From: Bacteroidota bacterium
GTDB lineage: Bacteria > Bacteroidota > Bacteroidia > Bacteroidales > JAAUTT01
NCBI GenBank assembly: GCA_023429135.1
Contig: JAEYWD010000008.1
Span: forward strand, 248,001-312,000
DNA: 64,000 nucleotides
Direction: 5' to 3'
The number at the start of each line of letters is the position of its first letter. The first letter of the stretch is position 1. A model generated the notes under the pieces. That model did no database searches. It saw only the letters and a program-made list of their open reading frames with translations, and was not told the DNA's origin. The translations under genes were made by a program, and so were the position numbers. Below are positions 1-9,077 of this stretch, in pieces.

Positions 1-223
1 GCATAAACCTTTCAGCCTGCGCATAAGGTATTCCTTTGAAATTAAAAACATTCTGATGCAGATATCCAGCAACCGGTCCTGATTCAATGCTAACCTGGGC
101 TGTTTTGGAATTTGCAATCATGGGATGGGTGCCTGGCCCTGATTGTGACTGAGCTTTCACGACAAAGCTAAACCCAATGAATCCTAACAATGCGAAGGAA
201 GCAATTAAGACAGTTTTTTTCAT
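1..223 (-). CDS. Type B carboxylesterase, N-terminal part (runs off the window)
   Basis: Only the first 74 codons are present; the gene continues beyond position 1. The start is the ATG at 221-223. It opens with a signal peptide (MKKTVLIASF, then a hydrophobic stretch ending near VVKAQ), so the product is exported. After that comes the N-terminal signature of carboxylesterases and para-nitrobenzyl esterases: a strand with SGPVAGYL followed by FKGIPYAQAERF, which matches the family's FkGIPYAxAeRF block. The catalytic Ser, Glu and His lie outside the window. It is the last visible member of a minus-strand run of esterases downstream of SusC/SusD, 43 nt after the CE1-like esterase at 266-1432, so it probably cleaves acyl or aryl esters from the same substrate. 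The family call is firm; the substrate is not known. Confidence 0.85.
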   Translation of the reverse strand, partial: MKKTVLIASFALLGFIGFSFVVKAQSQSGPGTHPMIANSKTAQVSIESGPVAGYLHQNVFNFKGIPYAQAERFM

Positions 224-265
224 ATTGGCTAAGTTTTAGATATTAAACTACTGATTTTAATCAAC

Positions 266-1432
266 CTATTTGAACAGAAGCGGAGCAAAGGTCGAAAGAT
301 ACAAGCGCCAGTTGGACCAGGTATGTCCACCTTCGGTAACATAAAAGGTATGCTTCAATCCGTTTTCAGTCAATTTTGCATCGAGCTTTTTGGCGCTATC
401 GTAAACAAAATCGGTATTACCACAGGCCAGCCAGTACAACTTATAACCTGCTTTTTTCAAACCCTGTAGTTTTGCATCGATTTCGGGTTGCTCATTCCAC
501 AAACCCATGCTTAAAGGGCAGATATACTGGAACATTCCAGGATATTCATTAGCCAGTGCGATGGTATGTCCGCCACCCATTGAAAGACCTGAAATGGCGC
601 GGTGATTAGGATCGGCAATTACCCGGTAATTTTTTTCGATGTAAGGAACAATATCTTTTGCAATGCTATTGATGTACAGGTTCTGTTTCGATGGATCCCT
701 GAAATTGAATTCTTCTTCGGGAAGCATAGTTGTTTTAGCAGCCATTTGGTTTGGATTGCCATTTGGCATAACACAAATCATTGGAACGGCCAGTCCCTTT
801 TCAATCAGGTTGTCGAGTATCTGACGGGCACGGCCCATGGTAGTCCATGCATCTTCGTCGCCACCGGCACCATGCAACAAGTAAAGGACCGGGTACTTTT
901 TCCCACTGGTTTCATAACCGTAGGGAGTGTAAACAAACATGCGGCGGTTAAGCCCGATGGTTGGCGATTCGTACCATACCTGGTGCAGATTGCCCCGTTG
1001 TTTAGCCTCTGAAAAATTTTCGGTTTTTTTACTTGGCACAAGCAGGACACTTAAATAGCGGGTTCCGTCGCGTTGCATAAAAATGTTGGCCGGATCGTTA
1101 AGAGACACGCCGTCGACAATGAAACTATAGGTATAAAGCTCGGGCTCAGGAAGCGGCAAGGTGATTGACCATAAACCTTTTTCGTCTTTCGTGAGATTGA
1201 CACTGCTGGGTACATCCATTTCCCCGAATGAGGTTTTCATTTTGACAGTTGGCGTAAAGCCCCCGTTAATTTTCACCGTGTCGGCATTGGGAGCCATTAA
1301 CCGGAAGGTCACTCCTTTTGCTCCAATTTCAGGGGAAACGATGGGTTTCTGGTTCATAAAATTGCTGACTTCCTGTGCTTGAATTTCCAGAATAAATGCA
1401 AGGAAAAAGATGATTGTAAGAAATTTTTTCAT
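266..1432 (-). CDS. Exported CE1-like esterase with N-terminal CBM48/E-set domain
   Basis: 388 residues. A signal peptide (MKKFLTIIFFLAFILEIQAQ) is followed by an immunoglobulin-like E-set/CBM48-type domain (about 30-130), recognisable by FRLMAPNADTVKI and the YSFIVDG strand. The C-terminal alpha/beta-hydrolase domain (about 150-388) has YLLHGAGGDEDAWT as the oxyanion-hole region and GLSMGGGH as the nucleophile elbow with the catalytic serine. GGHTWSNWR near the end supplies the probable catalytic histidine. This layout is that of family CE1 feruloyl/acetylxylan esterases of gut and sediment Bacteroidota. The paralogue at 1844-3037 has the same plan. Together with SusC/SusD it probably removes feruloyl or acetyl groups from a plant polysaccharide; the acyl group is inferred from family membership only. 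Confidence 0.88.
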   Translation of the reverse strand: MKKFLTIIFFLAFILEIQAQEVSNFMNQKPIVSPEIGAKGVTFRLMAPNADTVKINGGFTPTVKMKTSFGEMDVPSSVNLTKDEKGLWSITLPLPEPELYTYSFIVDGVSLNDPANIFMQRDGTRYLSVLLVPSKKTENFSEAKQRGNLHQVWYESPTIGLNRRMFVYTPYGYETSGKKYPVLYLLHGAGGDEDAWTTMGRARQILDNLIEKGLAVPMICVMPNGNPNQMAAKTTMLPEEEFNFRDPSKQNLYINSIAKDIVPYIEKNYRVIADPNHRAISGLSMGGGHTIALANEYPGMFQYICPLSMGLWNEQPEIDAKLQGLKKAGYKLYWLACGNTDFVYDSAKKLDAKLTENGLKHTFYVTEGGHTWSNWRLYLSTFAPLLFK

Positions 1433-1843
1433 AGACTTTTTCTTTTTTTATTTGATTGAAACTCTTAAGAAATTGTTATGTCCACAGTCCTCAGACCACA
1501 GAGGCTCTATTGTATATTATTGTTGATATTAATAGAATCACAATTGCGGCGATGTTAAAAATAAAGCCCTTTTTAACATGTTTTCACGCCGCTAAAAATA
1601 ATTCTATTGATTAACCCAGGGCGCCGCTTCGCTTTGCCCTGGGCTGTATTATCCAAGGCCTTCAGTCTTAAAAAACATAAAATCAAATCTACATTTCTGT
1701 GCAACATAGCCACCACAGACGACAGCTAACAGCCAGGACAAATTCAAAAGATCAGGGTTATAGACCAAAGCTGTATTGGCTGTGGACCGTTGTCCGAGGT
1801 CTGTCGACTCACTATTATGCCTATAACTAAATGCCTTCTTCAA
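1433..1843. other. 411-bp intergenic stretch with hairpin and short direct repeats
   Basis: No convincing gene lies between the two esterases. A strong hairpin occupies 1615-1643 (CCCAGGGC ... GCCCTGGG), followed by CTGTATTATCC. The same hairpin-plus-tail family recurs at 52034-52081. Around 1480-1510 and 1740-1810 there are loosely repeated tgtggac/tctgtcgactc words, and the same kind of words follow the copy near 52125-52155. This suggests a composite non-coding repeat and not a gene. Confidence 0.6.
1615..1643. repeat. GC-rich hairpin repeat (REP-like)
   Basis: The arms CCCAGGGC and GCCCTGGG flank a short loop. It lies between two convergent-free minus-strand genes. The element, including the downstream ctg-attat spacer and a second weaker hairpin, matches the one at 52034-52081, which makes it a dispersed family. 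Confidence 0.6.
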
Positions 1844-3037
1844 TTATTTGAATAATAATGGTGTGAATTGGGAAAGATACTCCCGCCAGTTTCTCCAGAT
1901 GTGGCCGCCTTCTGTTTCAACATAGGTATATTTGAATCCCATTCCGTCGAGTTTTTTGCGGTAGTCTACACCGCTTTTATAAAGGAAGTCAGTTTTCCCC
2001 ATGCCGATCCAGTACAATTTGAGTCCATTGGCCATCTGTTTCTTCAAGGTACCGTCGATGTCGTTATAAACCGGACTGCTCACATTTTGGTTGGGTAAAA
2101 TAGCGGCCGAGAAAAGACCCACATAATCAAAAGTATTCGGATAGTATCGCGAAATGTGCAGCGAGTGGAAACCACCCATTGAAAGACCGGCAACAGCGCG
2201 GTTAGCTTTGTCGGCTTTTACGCGGTAGTTAGCTTCCACAAATTTAATGATATCCATAAAGTTGGCTTCGTAAGTTCCATCCATGGTTTTGGCTACCATA
2301 AACTGTGGTTTGTAAAAACCCTGGTGCCCTTCGCCAGGAGCAGCATCCTGGATCACGTTTCCGTTTGGCATCACAATAACCATCGGTTTTACTTTTCCCT
2401 GCGCAATCAAATTGTCCATGATCTGGGCGGTCCTTCCCAGTGTAGTCCAGGCTTCCTCATCGCCACCAGCGCCATGCAAAAGATATAAAACCGGATATTT
2501 ATCCTTGCTGCTCTCGTAACCAGGCGGTGTATAAATGGTAATACGGCGATCCATACCTAAACCAGGCGAATCGTACCAGCGTTTCGATACTGTTCCGTGC
2601 GGAATGTCGTTCACCTTGTACAAATCAGCATGCCCTCCGCCAATGATAAAAATGTTTGTAACCGAGGCCACGTCGCGTAAGATAAACGGGTTATTCGGGT
2701 CGGTGGTATTGAATCCGTCGATTATAAATGAATAGGAGTACAGCTCCGGTTTTAAAACAGAAGAAGTAAAACTCCAAACACCTTTGTTGTCTTTTGTTAA
2801 CAGGGCTTTCCCTGGTCCGTCAAATTCCCCATATTGGGTTTTCATTTTTTCTGTGGGCAGAAAATCTCCGGTAATTCTCACCGTATCTGCATTGGGCGCC
2901 ATAACGCGGAAGATTACCGAATTATCGGCTTTTATTTCAGGCGAAATAATTTCAGTCCGGTCCCACAATGCCTGTTGAGCATGCATGTAAAGACAAACCA
3001 CTGACGATAAAATTAATAAAAGGGTTTTTTTTCTCAT
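1844..3037 (-). CDS. Exported CE1-like esterase with N-terminal CBM48/E-set domain
   Basis: 397 residues, paralogous along its whole length to the esterase at 266-1432. It has a signal peptide ending near CLYMHAQQ, an E-set domain with FRVMAPNADTVRI and YSFIIDGFN, then an alpha/beta-hydrolase domain. That domain shows YLLHGAGGDEEAWT, the nucleophile elbow GLSMGGFH (catalytic Ser) and ETEGGHIWRNWREYL with the probable catalytic His. The insert between GNVIQDAAPGEG and YKPQFMVAK is longer than in its paralogue, which may alter the substrate pocket. It sits 21 nt after the lipoprotein esterase at 3059-3877, in the same direction as susC/susD. A tandem duplication within the locus is the simplest origin. 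The likely reaction is hydrolysis of feruloyl or acetyl esters outside the cytoplasm. Confidence 0.88.
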   Translation of the reverse strand: MRKKTLLLILSSVVCLYMHAQQALWDRTEIISPEIKADNSVIFRVMAPNADTVRITGDFLPTEKMKTQYGEFDGPGKALLTKDNKGVWSFTSSVLKPELYSYSFIIDGFNTTDPNNPFILRDVASVTNIFIIGGGHADLYKVNDIPHGTVSKRWYDSPGLGMDRRITIYTPPGYESSKDKYPVLYLLHGAGGDEEAWTTLGRTAQIMDNLIAQGKVKPMVIVMPNGNVIQDAAPGEGHQGFYKPQFMVAKTMDGTYEANFMDIIKFVEANYRVKADKANRAVAGLSMGGFHSLHISRYYPNTFDYVGLFSAAILPNQNVSSPVYNDIDGTLKKQMANGLKLYWIGMGKTDFLYKSGVDYRKKLDGMGFKYTYVETEGGHIWRNWREYLSQFTPLLFK

Positions 3038-3058
3038 TTTGATGTGTTTAACGATTGA

Positions 3059-3877
3059 TTATTTTTCATAATAAGTATTAATAAAACTTAGTGCCTTTGG
3101 CAAACATGTATTCCAGAAATTCCAGTCGTGAGTTCCCGACCTTATTGTGTATTTATGATCGACATTCTTTTGCGTCAGAAATTGATGAAATGATTGGTTT
3201 GAAGAAAACAGAAAGTCTTCTGTTCCGCACTCCATGGCATATGCAGGCAATGTAAAGTTATTTGATTTTTTCTCATCAACAATTGCCCGGCTGTCGGGAG
3301 CAGAGGAGCCTAAATCAAAGGCTGCACTCATTGCATAAGCAGCGCAAAAAAGCTCCGGATGTTTAAATGCATTAAAAGTTGTACCATATCCACCCATCGA
3401 TAATCCGGCAATTGCTCTTGCCTGTCTGTTTGACTTAATTTTATATCTGGATTCTATTTCAGGAATAAATTCACCGGTAAAGAAATCCTCATAGCGGAAA
3501 TTTTTCCCATTGTAATTATTACAATAAAAGGCATCTCTCCCATCGGGCATTACAACAATAATTTCCCGGATAGTTTTTTTAGTTATCAATTGATTCATTG
3601 TTGCAGCCATCCCATTGATTACCCAGTCGCGGTGATTACCACCTATACCATGAAGTAAATAAAGAACAGGATATTCGATATCAGAAGTGTTGTAACCTGG
3701 TGGCAGGTATATTGAATAGTTTATATTTTGGTTCAGAACCCCACTAAATATAACGTGTGTTGTATCAACAAAACCACTTAACAATTCATCAGAATTTAAT
3801 GGAGAATCCTTTTCATCTTTGCAGTTCAGCAACAACAAAACTGAAACTAACAGATAGACAGTTAAATAATTTCTCAT
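3059..3877 (-). CDS. CE1-like esterase lipoprotein
   Basis: 272 residues. The N-terminus is a lipoprotein signal: a hydrophobic run ending in LLLLNC, with the cysteine at about residue 19 as the lipidation site and acidic residues (KDEKDS) just after, a context associated with surface export in Bacteroidota. The rest is a single alpha/beta-hydrolase domain of the esterase D/CE1 type: YLLHGIGGNHRDW, GLSMGGYG with the nucleophile serine, CGTEDFLF carrying the probable acid, and SGTHDWNFW carrying the histidine. Unlike its two downstream neighbours it has no E-set domain. It follows susD by 96 nt. A surface-anchored esterase would act on polymer bound by SusD, before import. Substrate unknown. 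Confidence 0.86.
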   Translation of the reverse strand: MRNYLTVYLLVSVLLLLNCKDEKDSPLNSDELLSGFVDTTHVIFSGVLNQNINYSIYLPPGYNTSDIEYPVLYLLHGIGGNHRDWVINGMAATMNQLITKKTIREIIVVMPDGRDAFYCNNYNGKNFRYEDFFTGEFIPEIESRYKIKSNRQARAIAGLSMGGYGTTFNAFKHPELFCAAYAMSAAFDLGSSAPDSRAIVDEKKSNNFTLPAYAMECGTEDFLFSSNQSFHQFLTQKNVDHKYTIRSGTHDWNFWNTCLPKALSFINTYYEK

Positions 3878-3973
3878 TTTTAAAATTAATTAAAAATTTA
3901 ACAAAGACATGGAATCGCTTTGACTTAGAGTCTTCACGATTCCGATGTCTTCAACCAACTAACTACTACAAGA

Positions 3974-5542
3974 TTACCATCCGGGATTCTGGACTAAATT
4001 ATCGTTTACGTTCATTTCGCTCTGAGGCATAGGAAGCAATTCGTGTTTACCGGTTTTAAACCCGTAAGCCGAATTGGAGTAGGTAATCCTTAGATCGTAG
4101 CTTCCATCCTGTTTGAGACCGTAAAAGCTGGGGATATCTTTCCCTTGTTGTGCCAGCAACGAGGGAGCGTCTCCCCAGCGGAGAATGTCCTGGTAACGTA
4201 CCTGTTCCATCCATAATTCGAGTCGCTTCTCATTTTTAATATTATCCATGGTTATAGCCGATGTATATGTTGGTACCTGGGCCCTTATCCGAACCTGGTT
4301 AACAAAACCCCTGGCACCTGCTTCGTCACCCGATTTGATAGAGGCTTCGGCAGCCAGTAAGAGCACTTCGGCATAACGCATAAGTTTAAAGTTATAATGT
4401 GTTCCTAAAACATTGGAGCCAACCCAGTCGGAAGAACGCAGCCTGTATTTCCAGGTAAAATACCCCTGATGCCCGTAAAGGTACGATCCCGGGTTAATAA
4501 AACAGTTGAAAGCCATGATCTGCGGGTATGTTTTCATAGAGCTTGTAAGCCGGTATCCATCAACACCCTCAGTAGCAACAAAAGCATCGTACAAGGATTT
4601 TTGAGGATTGAAAAAACCCCAGCCCAAATATGCAGCCAACCCCTTTGTGTTAGCCCAAAGGTTCATGTGATCGTTTCTCCATCCAAACATATTTGCAATT
4701 ACTCCGGTACCTTGATTTGTGTTGCTTGGGTCGTTTATAGAATTCAGCTCAAATATGCTTTCCTGGTTAAAATCGGTTTCGGGCACCAGCAAATTCTCAT
4801 AAACAGGGAAAAGTTCATATTTACCTGAATTAATCACTTGTTTCAATGTAGTAGCCGCTTCGGCATATTTCCCTCTGAAGACCTGAGTTTTACCTAAAAA
4901 CGAAAGAGCCGCCTGATGGGTGAGATGTGCCCCGGTGCTTTTATCGGTTGGCGATGATTTCTGAGGCAGAGTATTACTCTCAACAGCTTCCTGAAGATCC
5001 TTTTCAATCTGGGCCCAAATGGCTTCAACATCGCCGTTTTTCTGCTGATATTCGCTGGGCGAAAGCTCCTTCAAAACAAACGGAACCGGCCCCCAGAGCG
5101 TAACCAGATTAAAGTAACTCCAAGCCCTTGCAACTTTGGCTTCGGCAATTACCCTTTTCTTTACATCAGTATCCGTGGAGAAATTATTGACAACCAGGTT
5201 CGATAAATAGATAATGTTGTAATAACTGCCAAAAGCCCCGGAAATAAAGGTGTTTGTTGAGCCAAACGTATACTCGTTCAACTGTTCAAGTTGTGTATTG
5301 TCGCCTCGTCCCCCGCCACCGCAGATGACATCATCGGAGAGCATATTCCTCAGAAAAAAGTCGTTAAATATTGCTGATTTCCATGAAGAATATACTGCTG
5401 CAATAGCCTCTTCAGCATCGGCATTGGTTTTATAAAAGTTACCGGTAGAGGTAACTCCCTGTTGGGGAATATCGAGTGATTTCTCGCAAGAATTGAAAAT
5501 AAAAGCGGTTACAGCTATTATAATGAAATATATCTTTTTCAT
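3974..5542 (-). CDS. SusD/RagB-family outer-membrane glycan-binding lipoprotein
   Basis: 522 residues, typical for the family. The lipoprotein signal ends in FIFNSCEKSLD, with lipidation at the Cys and a charged tail. SusD hallmarks follow: the N-terminal 'TGNFYKTNADAEEAI' TPR segment, EAKVARAWSYFNLV, and the C-terminal SusD domain with YAEVLLLAAEASIKSG and IKNEKRLELWMEQVRYQDILRWG. SusD proteins form the lid over the SusC pore and bind the substrate at the cell surface. The gene starts 10 nt after the end of susC, so the two are co-transcribed. The bound glycan cannot be read from the sequence; the esterase-rich surroundings suggest an acylated plant polymer. Confidence 0.95.
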   Translation of the reverse strand: MKKIYFIIIAVTAFIFNSCEKSLDIPQQGVTSTGNFYKTNADAEEAIAAVYSSWKSAIFNDFFLRNMLSDDVICGGGGRGDNTQLEQLNEYTFGSTNTFISGAFGSYYNIIYLSNLVVNNFSTDTDVKKRVIAEAKVARAWSYFNLVTLWGPVPFVLKELSPSEYQQKNGDVEAIWAQIEKDLQEAVESNTLPQKSSPTDKSTGAHLTHQAALSFLGKTQVFRGKYAEAATTLKQVINSGKYELFPVYENLLVPETDFNQESIFELNSINDPSNTNQGTGVIANMFGWRNDHMNLWANTKGLAAYLGWGFFNPQKSLYDAFVATEGVDGYRLTSSMKTYPQIMAFNCFINPGSYLYGHQGYFTWKYRLRSSDWVGSNVLGTHYNFKLMRYAEVLLLAAEASIKSGDEAGARGFVNQVRIRAQVPTYTSAITMDNIKNEKRLELWMEQVRYQDILRWGDAPSLLAQQGKDIPSFYGLKQDGSYDLRITYSNSAYGFKTGKHELLPMPQSEMNVNDNLVQNPGW

Positions 5543-5552
5543 TGTGTGCAGT

Positions 5553-8500
5553 TTATAAGGTTAGATTAAAACCAAACAATAATTTTCTATAGGTAGGATA
5601 TGCCCCCTTATCAACTCCAATTGCCGAGGTGGTTCCGGCAGAAGCTTCCGGATCGAGACCTTTGTACTTTGTAAATACAAACCAGTCGTCGAACGAAACA
5701 TAGACCCGCAGGTTATTCATAAAGGCTTTTTGAGCCAGCTTTTTAGGAATTGTATAACCTACCTGAATTTGTTTTATTTTGAAGTACGACCCGTCGAACA
5801 CCACCATATTGCTGCCCCAGTATTTGTCGTCGCCGTTAGAACCGGCACGTGGACGAGAGGCTGTTGTATTTGTGGGAGTCCATCTGTCGTCGTAATACAA
5901 TTTAAGTTTGTTACCGCGTGGGCGGTCGGGACGGGTAAAGGCATTAAAAATGTCATTCCCTTCCGATCCTGTACCAAAAATTGTGAAATCAACCCCCTTA
6001 TAATTGGCCGAAAATGTAAGTCCATAGGTCAGATCGGGAATACCTTTGCCAATCATCACCTTATCGTTATCGTTAATAACACCGTCGGCAGCATCGGGAA
6101 CACCATCGTTATTGGTATCCACAGTTTTCTGGTCTTCAAAAACCGGATCGCCTGTAGCATCATCCACGTCAATCATATTATATCCATACATATACCAAAC
6201 AGGCTTTCCTACTTCAAAGGCTGTTATAAGATTCGTATGGAAATTAACACCAGGTAACCGGGTTATACTGCGATCCAGGTAAGTAACCTTATTTTTAAGT
6301 GTGGCCAGGTTGCCCCTGAAACTATATTTAAATTCGCCGATATTATCACTCCATCCTAAATCCAGCTCCAAACCTTTGTTTTCGACATTTCCTGCGTTGA
6401 TGGTGGTTGTTGAAACACCGGTTTCTTTGGGAGGAATGGCGGCAACCAATAAATCTTTTGTTTTCTTGATGTAATAATCAACTCCTACGCTAAGCCGGTC
6501 GTTGAATGCTCTTAAGTCCAACCCATAATTGATTTGCTCGGAAGTTTCCCATGTAATTTCATCGTTGTTGAGGCGACTCGGCGAAGACGCTACCTGATAA
6601 GCAATATCGTTCGAATATGGATAACTGCCACTTGAACTAATTGTACCTATATAGCTATAGCCCCCAAGAGGACCGAGACTCCCGTTCTGTCCCCAGCTTA
6701 CACGCATTTTAAGGTGGGTAATTGCAGTGTTTTTGGGAAAGAAATCCTCGTTCGAAATAATATATCGTGCTGAAATCGACGGAAACGAACCCCAACGGTT
6801 TGCTTTAGGTAAATACGATAAATCGGCAGCATCTCTTCTTAAAATAGCTGTAAATCCGTATTTCCGGTTATAATCGTAGTTAAGACGACCAAAATACGAA
6901 AAGCTCCGGTTTTTAATATACGAACCTCCAACGGTTCTGGTAGCAGTTGCTGAGGCATAACTGAGGTCCCTGAAAAGGGGATCGTCTTTGATAAGGGCAT
7001 TCACGCTTCCGTTAAGCAGGGTGGTATAATTATCGGAATAAGAAATACCAGCTAAAGCAGTAATATTGCTTTTGCCGATTTCCAGATCGTAATTTGCAAA
7101 GTTTTCCCATTGGTAATAGGTGTTATTTGAATTTGAGCGGCTTGTAGTATTGAAGTCGTTGCTAAGTACACCATTTGCATAAAATTTCTCTGCAAAAGAA
7201 TAGTTATTGGTAACCCCAGCATTATACGACAGCTTGGAGGTAAATTTAAAGTTCCTGATTGGAGTAAAATCGGCATAAATTGTTCCAAGAACATTCACCC
7301 CGTAATCTTTGGGTTTGGTTCTGTCGCGCATAATCATAGGGTGAGTTTGTTCGGCTTCGTAAATTTGCGAAGGTGCATAATATTGTCCCTTTTCGTTCTT
7401 CAGGAAAATTCTACCCTGGTTGATAAGGTTTTGCATGTTGGCAGGAACATTATCGGGATCGTAAACATTGGGGGTGAGCGGATCCAAGGTTATCACAGAA
7501 CTGAGTAAACTGCCGTATTCGCTGTTCTCGGCGACAGCCTTTCTCTCCCATTTTTCAATGGTGTTTGTTGTTCCAACCTTTAACCATTTCTTGGGAGCGT
7601 AATCAGCATTGATCATGCCGGTAATACGCCGGTAAGTATCAGCATTTCCGGTTATAATACCATCCTGATTTAACGATGTAAGCGCCAGGTAATAGCTCCC
7701 TTTATCGTTTCCTCCCTGAAATGCCAGATTATGTTTTGCCATAACGGAATTTTCAAAGGCAATATCGGCCCAGTTTGTATCGGTTTTACCGTCCCATTTC
7801 TGATTTATTTCCGACATTTGGATATAGTTGGCTTCCGTCAAGTAATTAATATATTCCTGTGCATTGAGCGAACGGGGTACGCGGGTAAACTGGTTTACGG
7901 CATACTGAAAATCGTACATAACCTGTCCACCACCCTTTTTACCCGATTTGGTGGTGATAAGCACAACGCCATTCCCGGCTTCGGCTCCATAGATGGCCGC
8001 AGAGGCTGCATCTTTGAGAATTTCGATGTTTTCGATATTGTTAGGATCAATGGCTCCAACATTTTTTGTTCTTAATCCATCAACCACATAAAGAGGATCC
8101 GACCCGTAGTTGGAACTATATCCGCGTACCCTGATAGTTGCCGTTGCACCCGGAGAACCGGAAGTTTGTATAATTTGAACGCCAGCCGTTTTACCTTGCA
8201 AAGCCTGCTCAACTTTCACCACACTGCGGTTTTCAATATCGGCCGACTTAACTGAGGATATAGCACCCGACAAATCGCTCTTTCTCTGAACCCCGTAACC
8301 AACAACCACTACCTCTTCAAGGCTCTTGATGTCCGGAGCCAGTTTCAGATCTATAGTTGTCTGGTTTCCCACAACAACCTTTTCCGACAGGTAGCCCACA
8401 AAGGATATAACCAGAACCGACTGCTGCGAAGGTACATCAATTGTATATTTTCCATCAATATCGGTAACAGTACCGGAGGTGGTTCCTTCAATGGTAACAT

Positions 8501-8942
8501 TAGCACCTAAAATTGGCTCTCCGGTTACAGCATCGGCAACACTTCCGTTTACTTTAATGGTTTGCACCATCCCAACCGGATAAATCACAACAAAATTATT
8601 ATCCATCAGTTTGAATGTAAGTCGGGCAGGAGTACAGATTTTTTCAAGCATTTCGTCCAGCGATCCAGAAGTTATGTTTTGAGACAGCACGTCGTTTAAC
8701 TGCTTAAAATCCTCATTATAAAAGAACCTGACATTAGTTTGTTTCTCAATAATTTTCAGGACATTCCTGACAGTTTCACCTTTTGTATCTTCATTAAGGC
8801 TGATCTTTTGCGAAAATACCGAAGCCGAAACCTGAAGAGTTAATATTACTGTTAGTAGTAGTGTAAGCTTCATGGTTAAATGTATTTTCTGAAATGAACT
8901 TTGTTTATGGGCATAATCCCCCCATTTCAATTTTTTTTTCAT
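5553..8942 (-). CDS. SusC/RagA-family TonB-dependent transporter with STN signalling domain
   Basis: 1129 residues. A long N-terminal lead (MKKKLKWGDY) and hydrophobic signal peptide ending VSASVFSQ are followed by an STN (secretin/TonB short N-terminal) domain around 48-120 and a carboxypeptidase-D-like beta-sandwich around 130-205 (VNGSVADAVTGEPILGANV). Then come the TonB box and plug (EEVVVVGYG; GSPGATATIRVRG) and the large beta-barrel. The STN domain contacts a FecR-type anti-sigma factor, and such a pair lies directly upstream (9078-10196 and 10240-10824). The transporter should therefore both import its substrate and signal for its own induction. It is followed by susD after 10 nt. The start at 8942 gives the N-terminal extension usual in this family. 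Confidence 0.95.
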   Translation of the reverse strand: MKKKLKWGDYAHKQSSFQKIHLTMKLTLLLTVILTLQVSASVFSQKISLNEDTKGETVRNVLKIIEKQTNVRFFYNEDFKQLNDVLSQNITSGSLDEMLEKICTPARLTFKLMDNNFVVIYPVGMVQTIKVNGSVADAVTGEPILGANVTIEGTTSGTVTDIDGKYTIDVPSQQSVLVISFVGYLSEKVVVGNQTTIDLKLAPDIKSLEEVVVVGYGVQRKSDLSGAISSVKSADIENRSVVKVEQALQGKTAGVQIIQTSGSPGATATIRVRGYSSNYGSDPLYVVDGLRTKNVGAIDPNNIENIEILKDAASAAIYGAEAGNGVVLITTKSGKKGGGQVMYDFQYAVNQFTRVPRSLNAQEYINYLTEANYIQMSEINQKWDGKTDTNWADIAFENSVMAKHNLAFQGGNDKGSYYLALTSLNQDGIITGNADTYRRITGMINADYAPKKWLKVGTTNTIEKWERKAVAENSEYGSLLSSVITLDPLTPNVYDPDNVPANMQNLINQGRIFLKNEKGQYYAPSQIYEAEQTHPMIMRDRTKPKDYGVNVLGTIYADFTPIRNFKFTSKLSYNAGVTNNYSFAEKFYANGVLSNDFNTTSRSNSNNTYYQWENFANYDLEIGKSNITALAGISYSDNYTTLLNGSVNALIKDDPLFRDLSYASATATRTVGGSYIKNRSFSYFGRLNYDYNRKYGFTAILRRDAADLSYLPKANRWGSFPSISARYIISNEDFFPKNTAITHLKMRVSWGQNGSLGPLGGYSYIGTISSSGSYPYSNDIAYQVASSPSRLNNDEITWETSEQINYGLDLRAFNDRLSVGVDYYIKKTKDLLVAAIPPKETGVSTTTINAGNVENKGLELDLGWSDNIGEFKYSFRGNLATLKNKVTYLDRSITRLPGVNFHTNLITAFEVGKPVWYMYGYNMIDVDDATGDPVFEDQKTVDTNNDGVPDAADGVINDNDKVMIGKGIPDLTYGLTFSANYKGVDFTIFGTGSEGNDIFNAFTRPDRPRGNKLKLYYDDRWTPTNTTASRPRAGSNGDDKYWGSNMVVFDGSYFKIKQIQVGYTIPKKLAQKAFMNNLRVYVSFDDWFVFTKYKGLDPEASAGTTSAIGVDKGAYPTYRKLLFGFNLTL

Positions 8943-9077
8943 AAATTTGAATGTTTAAATTCTACATAGGATTGGAACATCACCAGAGGGGAAGTAGGTC
9001 GCAACTATTTCTCCTCTTGTTTTTTGCAGGGTAATTGTTTAAGATGTATTCATGTTAGTAGTATTTAGTTAGTATTG

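Noticed and set aside
1649..1843. A 64-codon minus-strand frame between the esterases
   Set aside because: Composed of repeat words that recur in non-coding DNA near 52100, with no domain and no conserved start.
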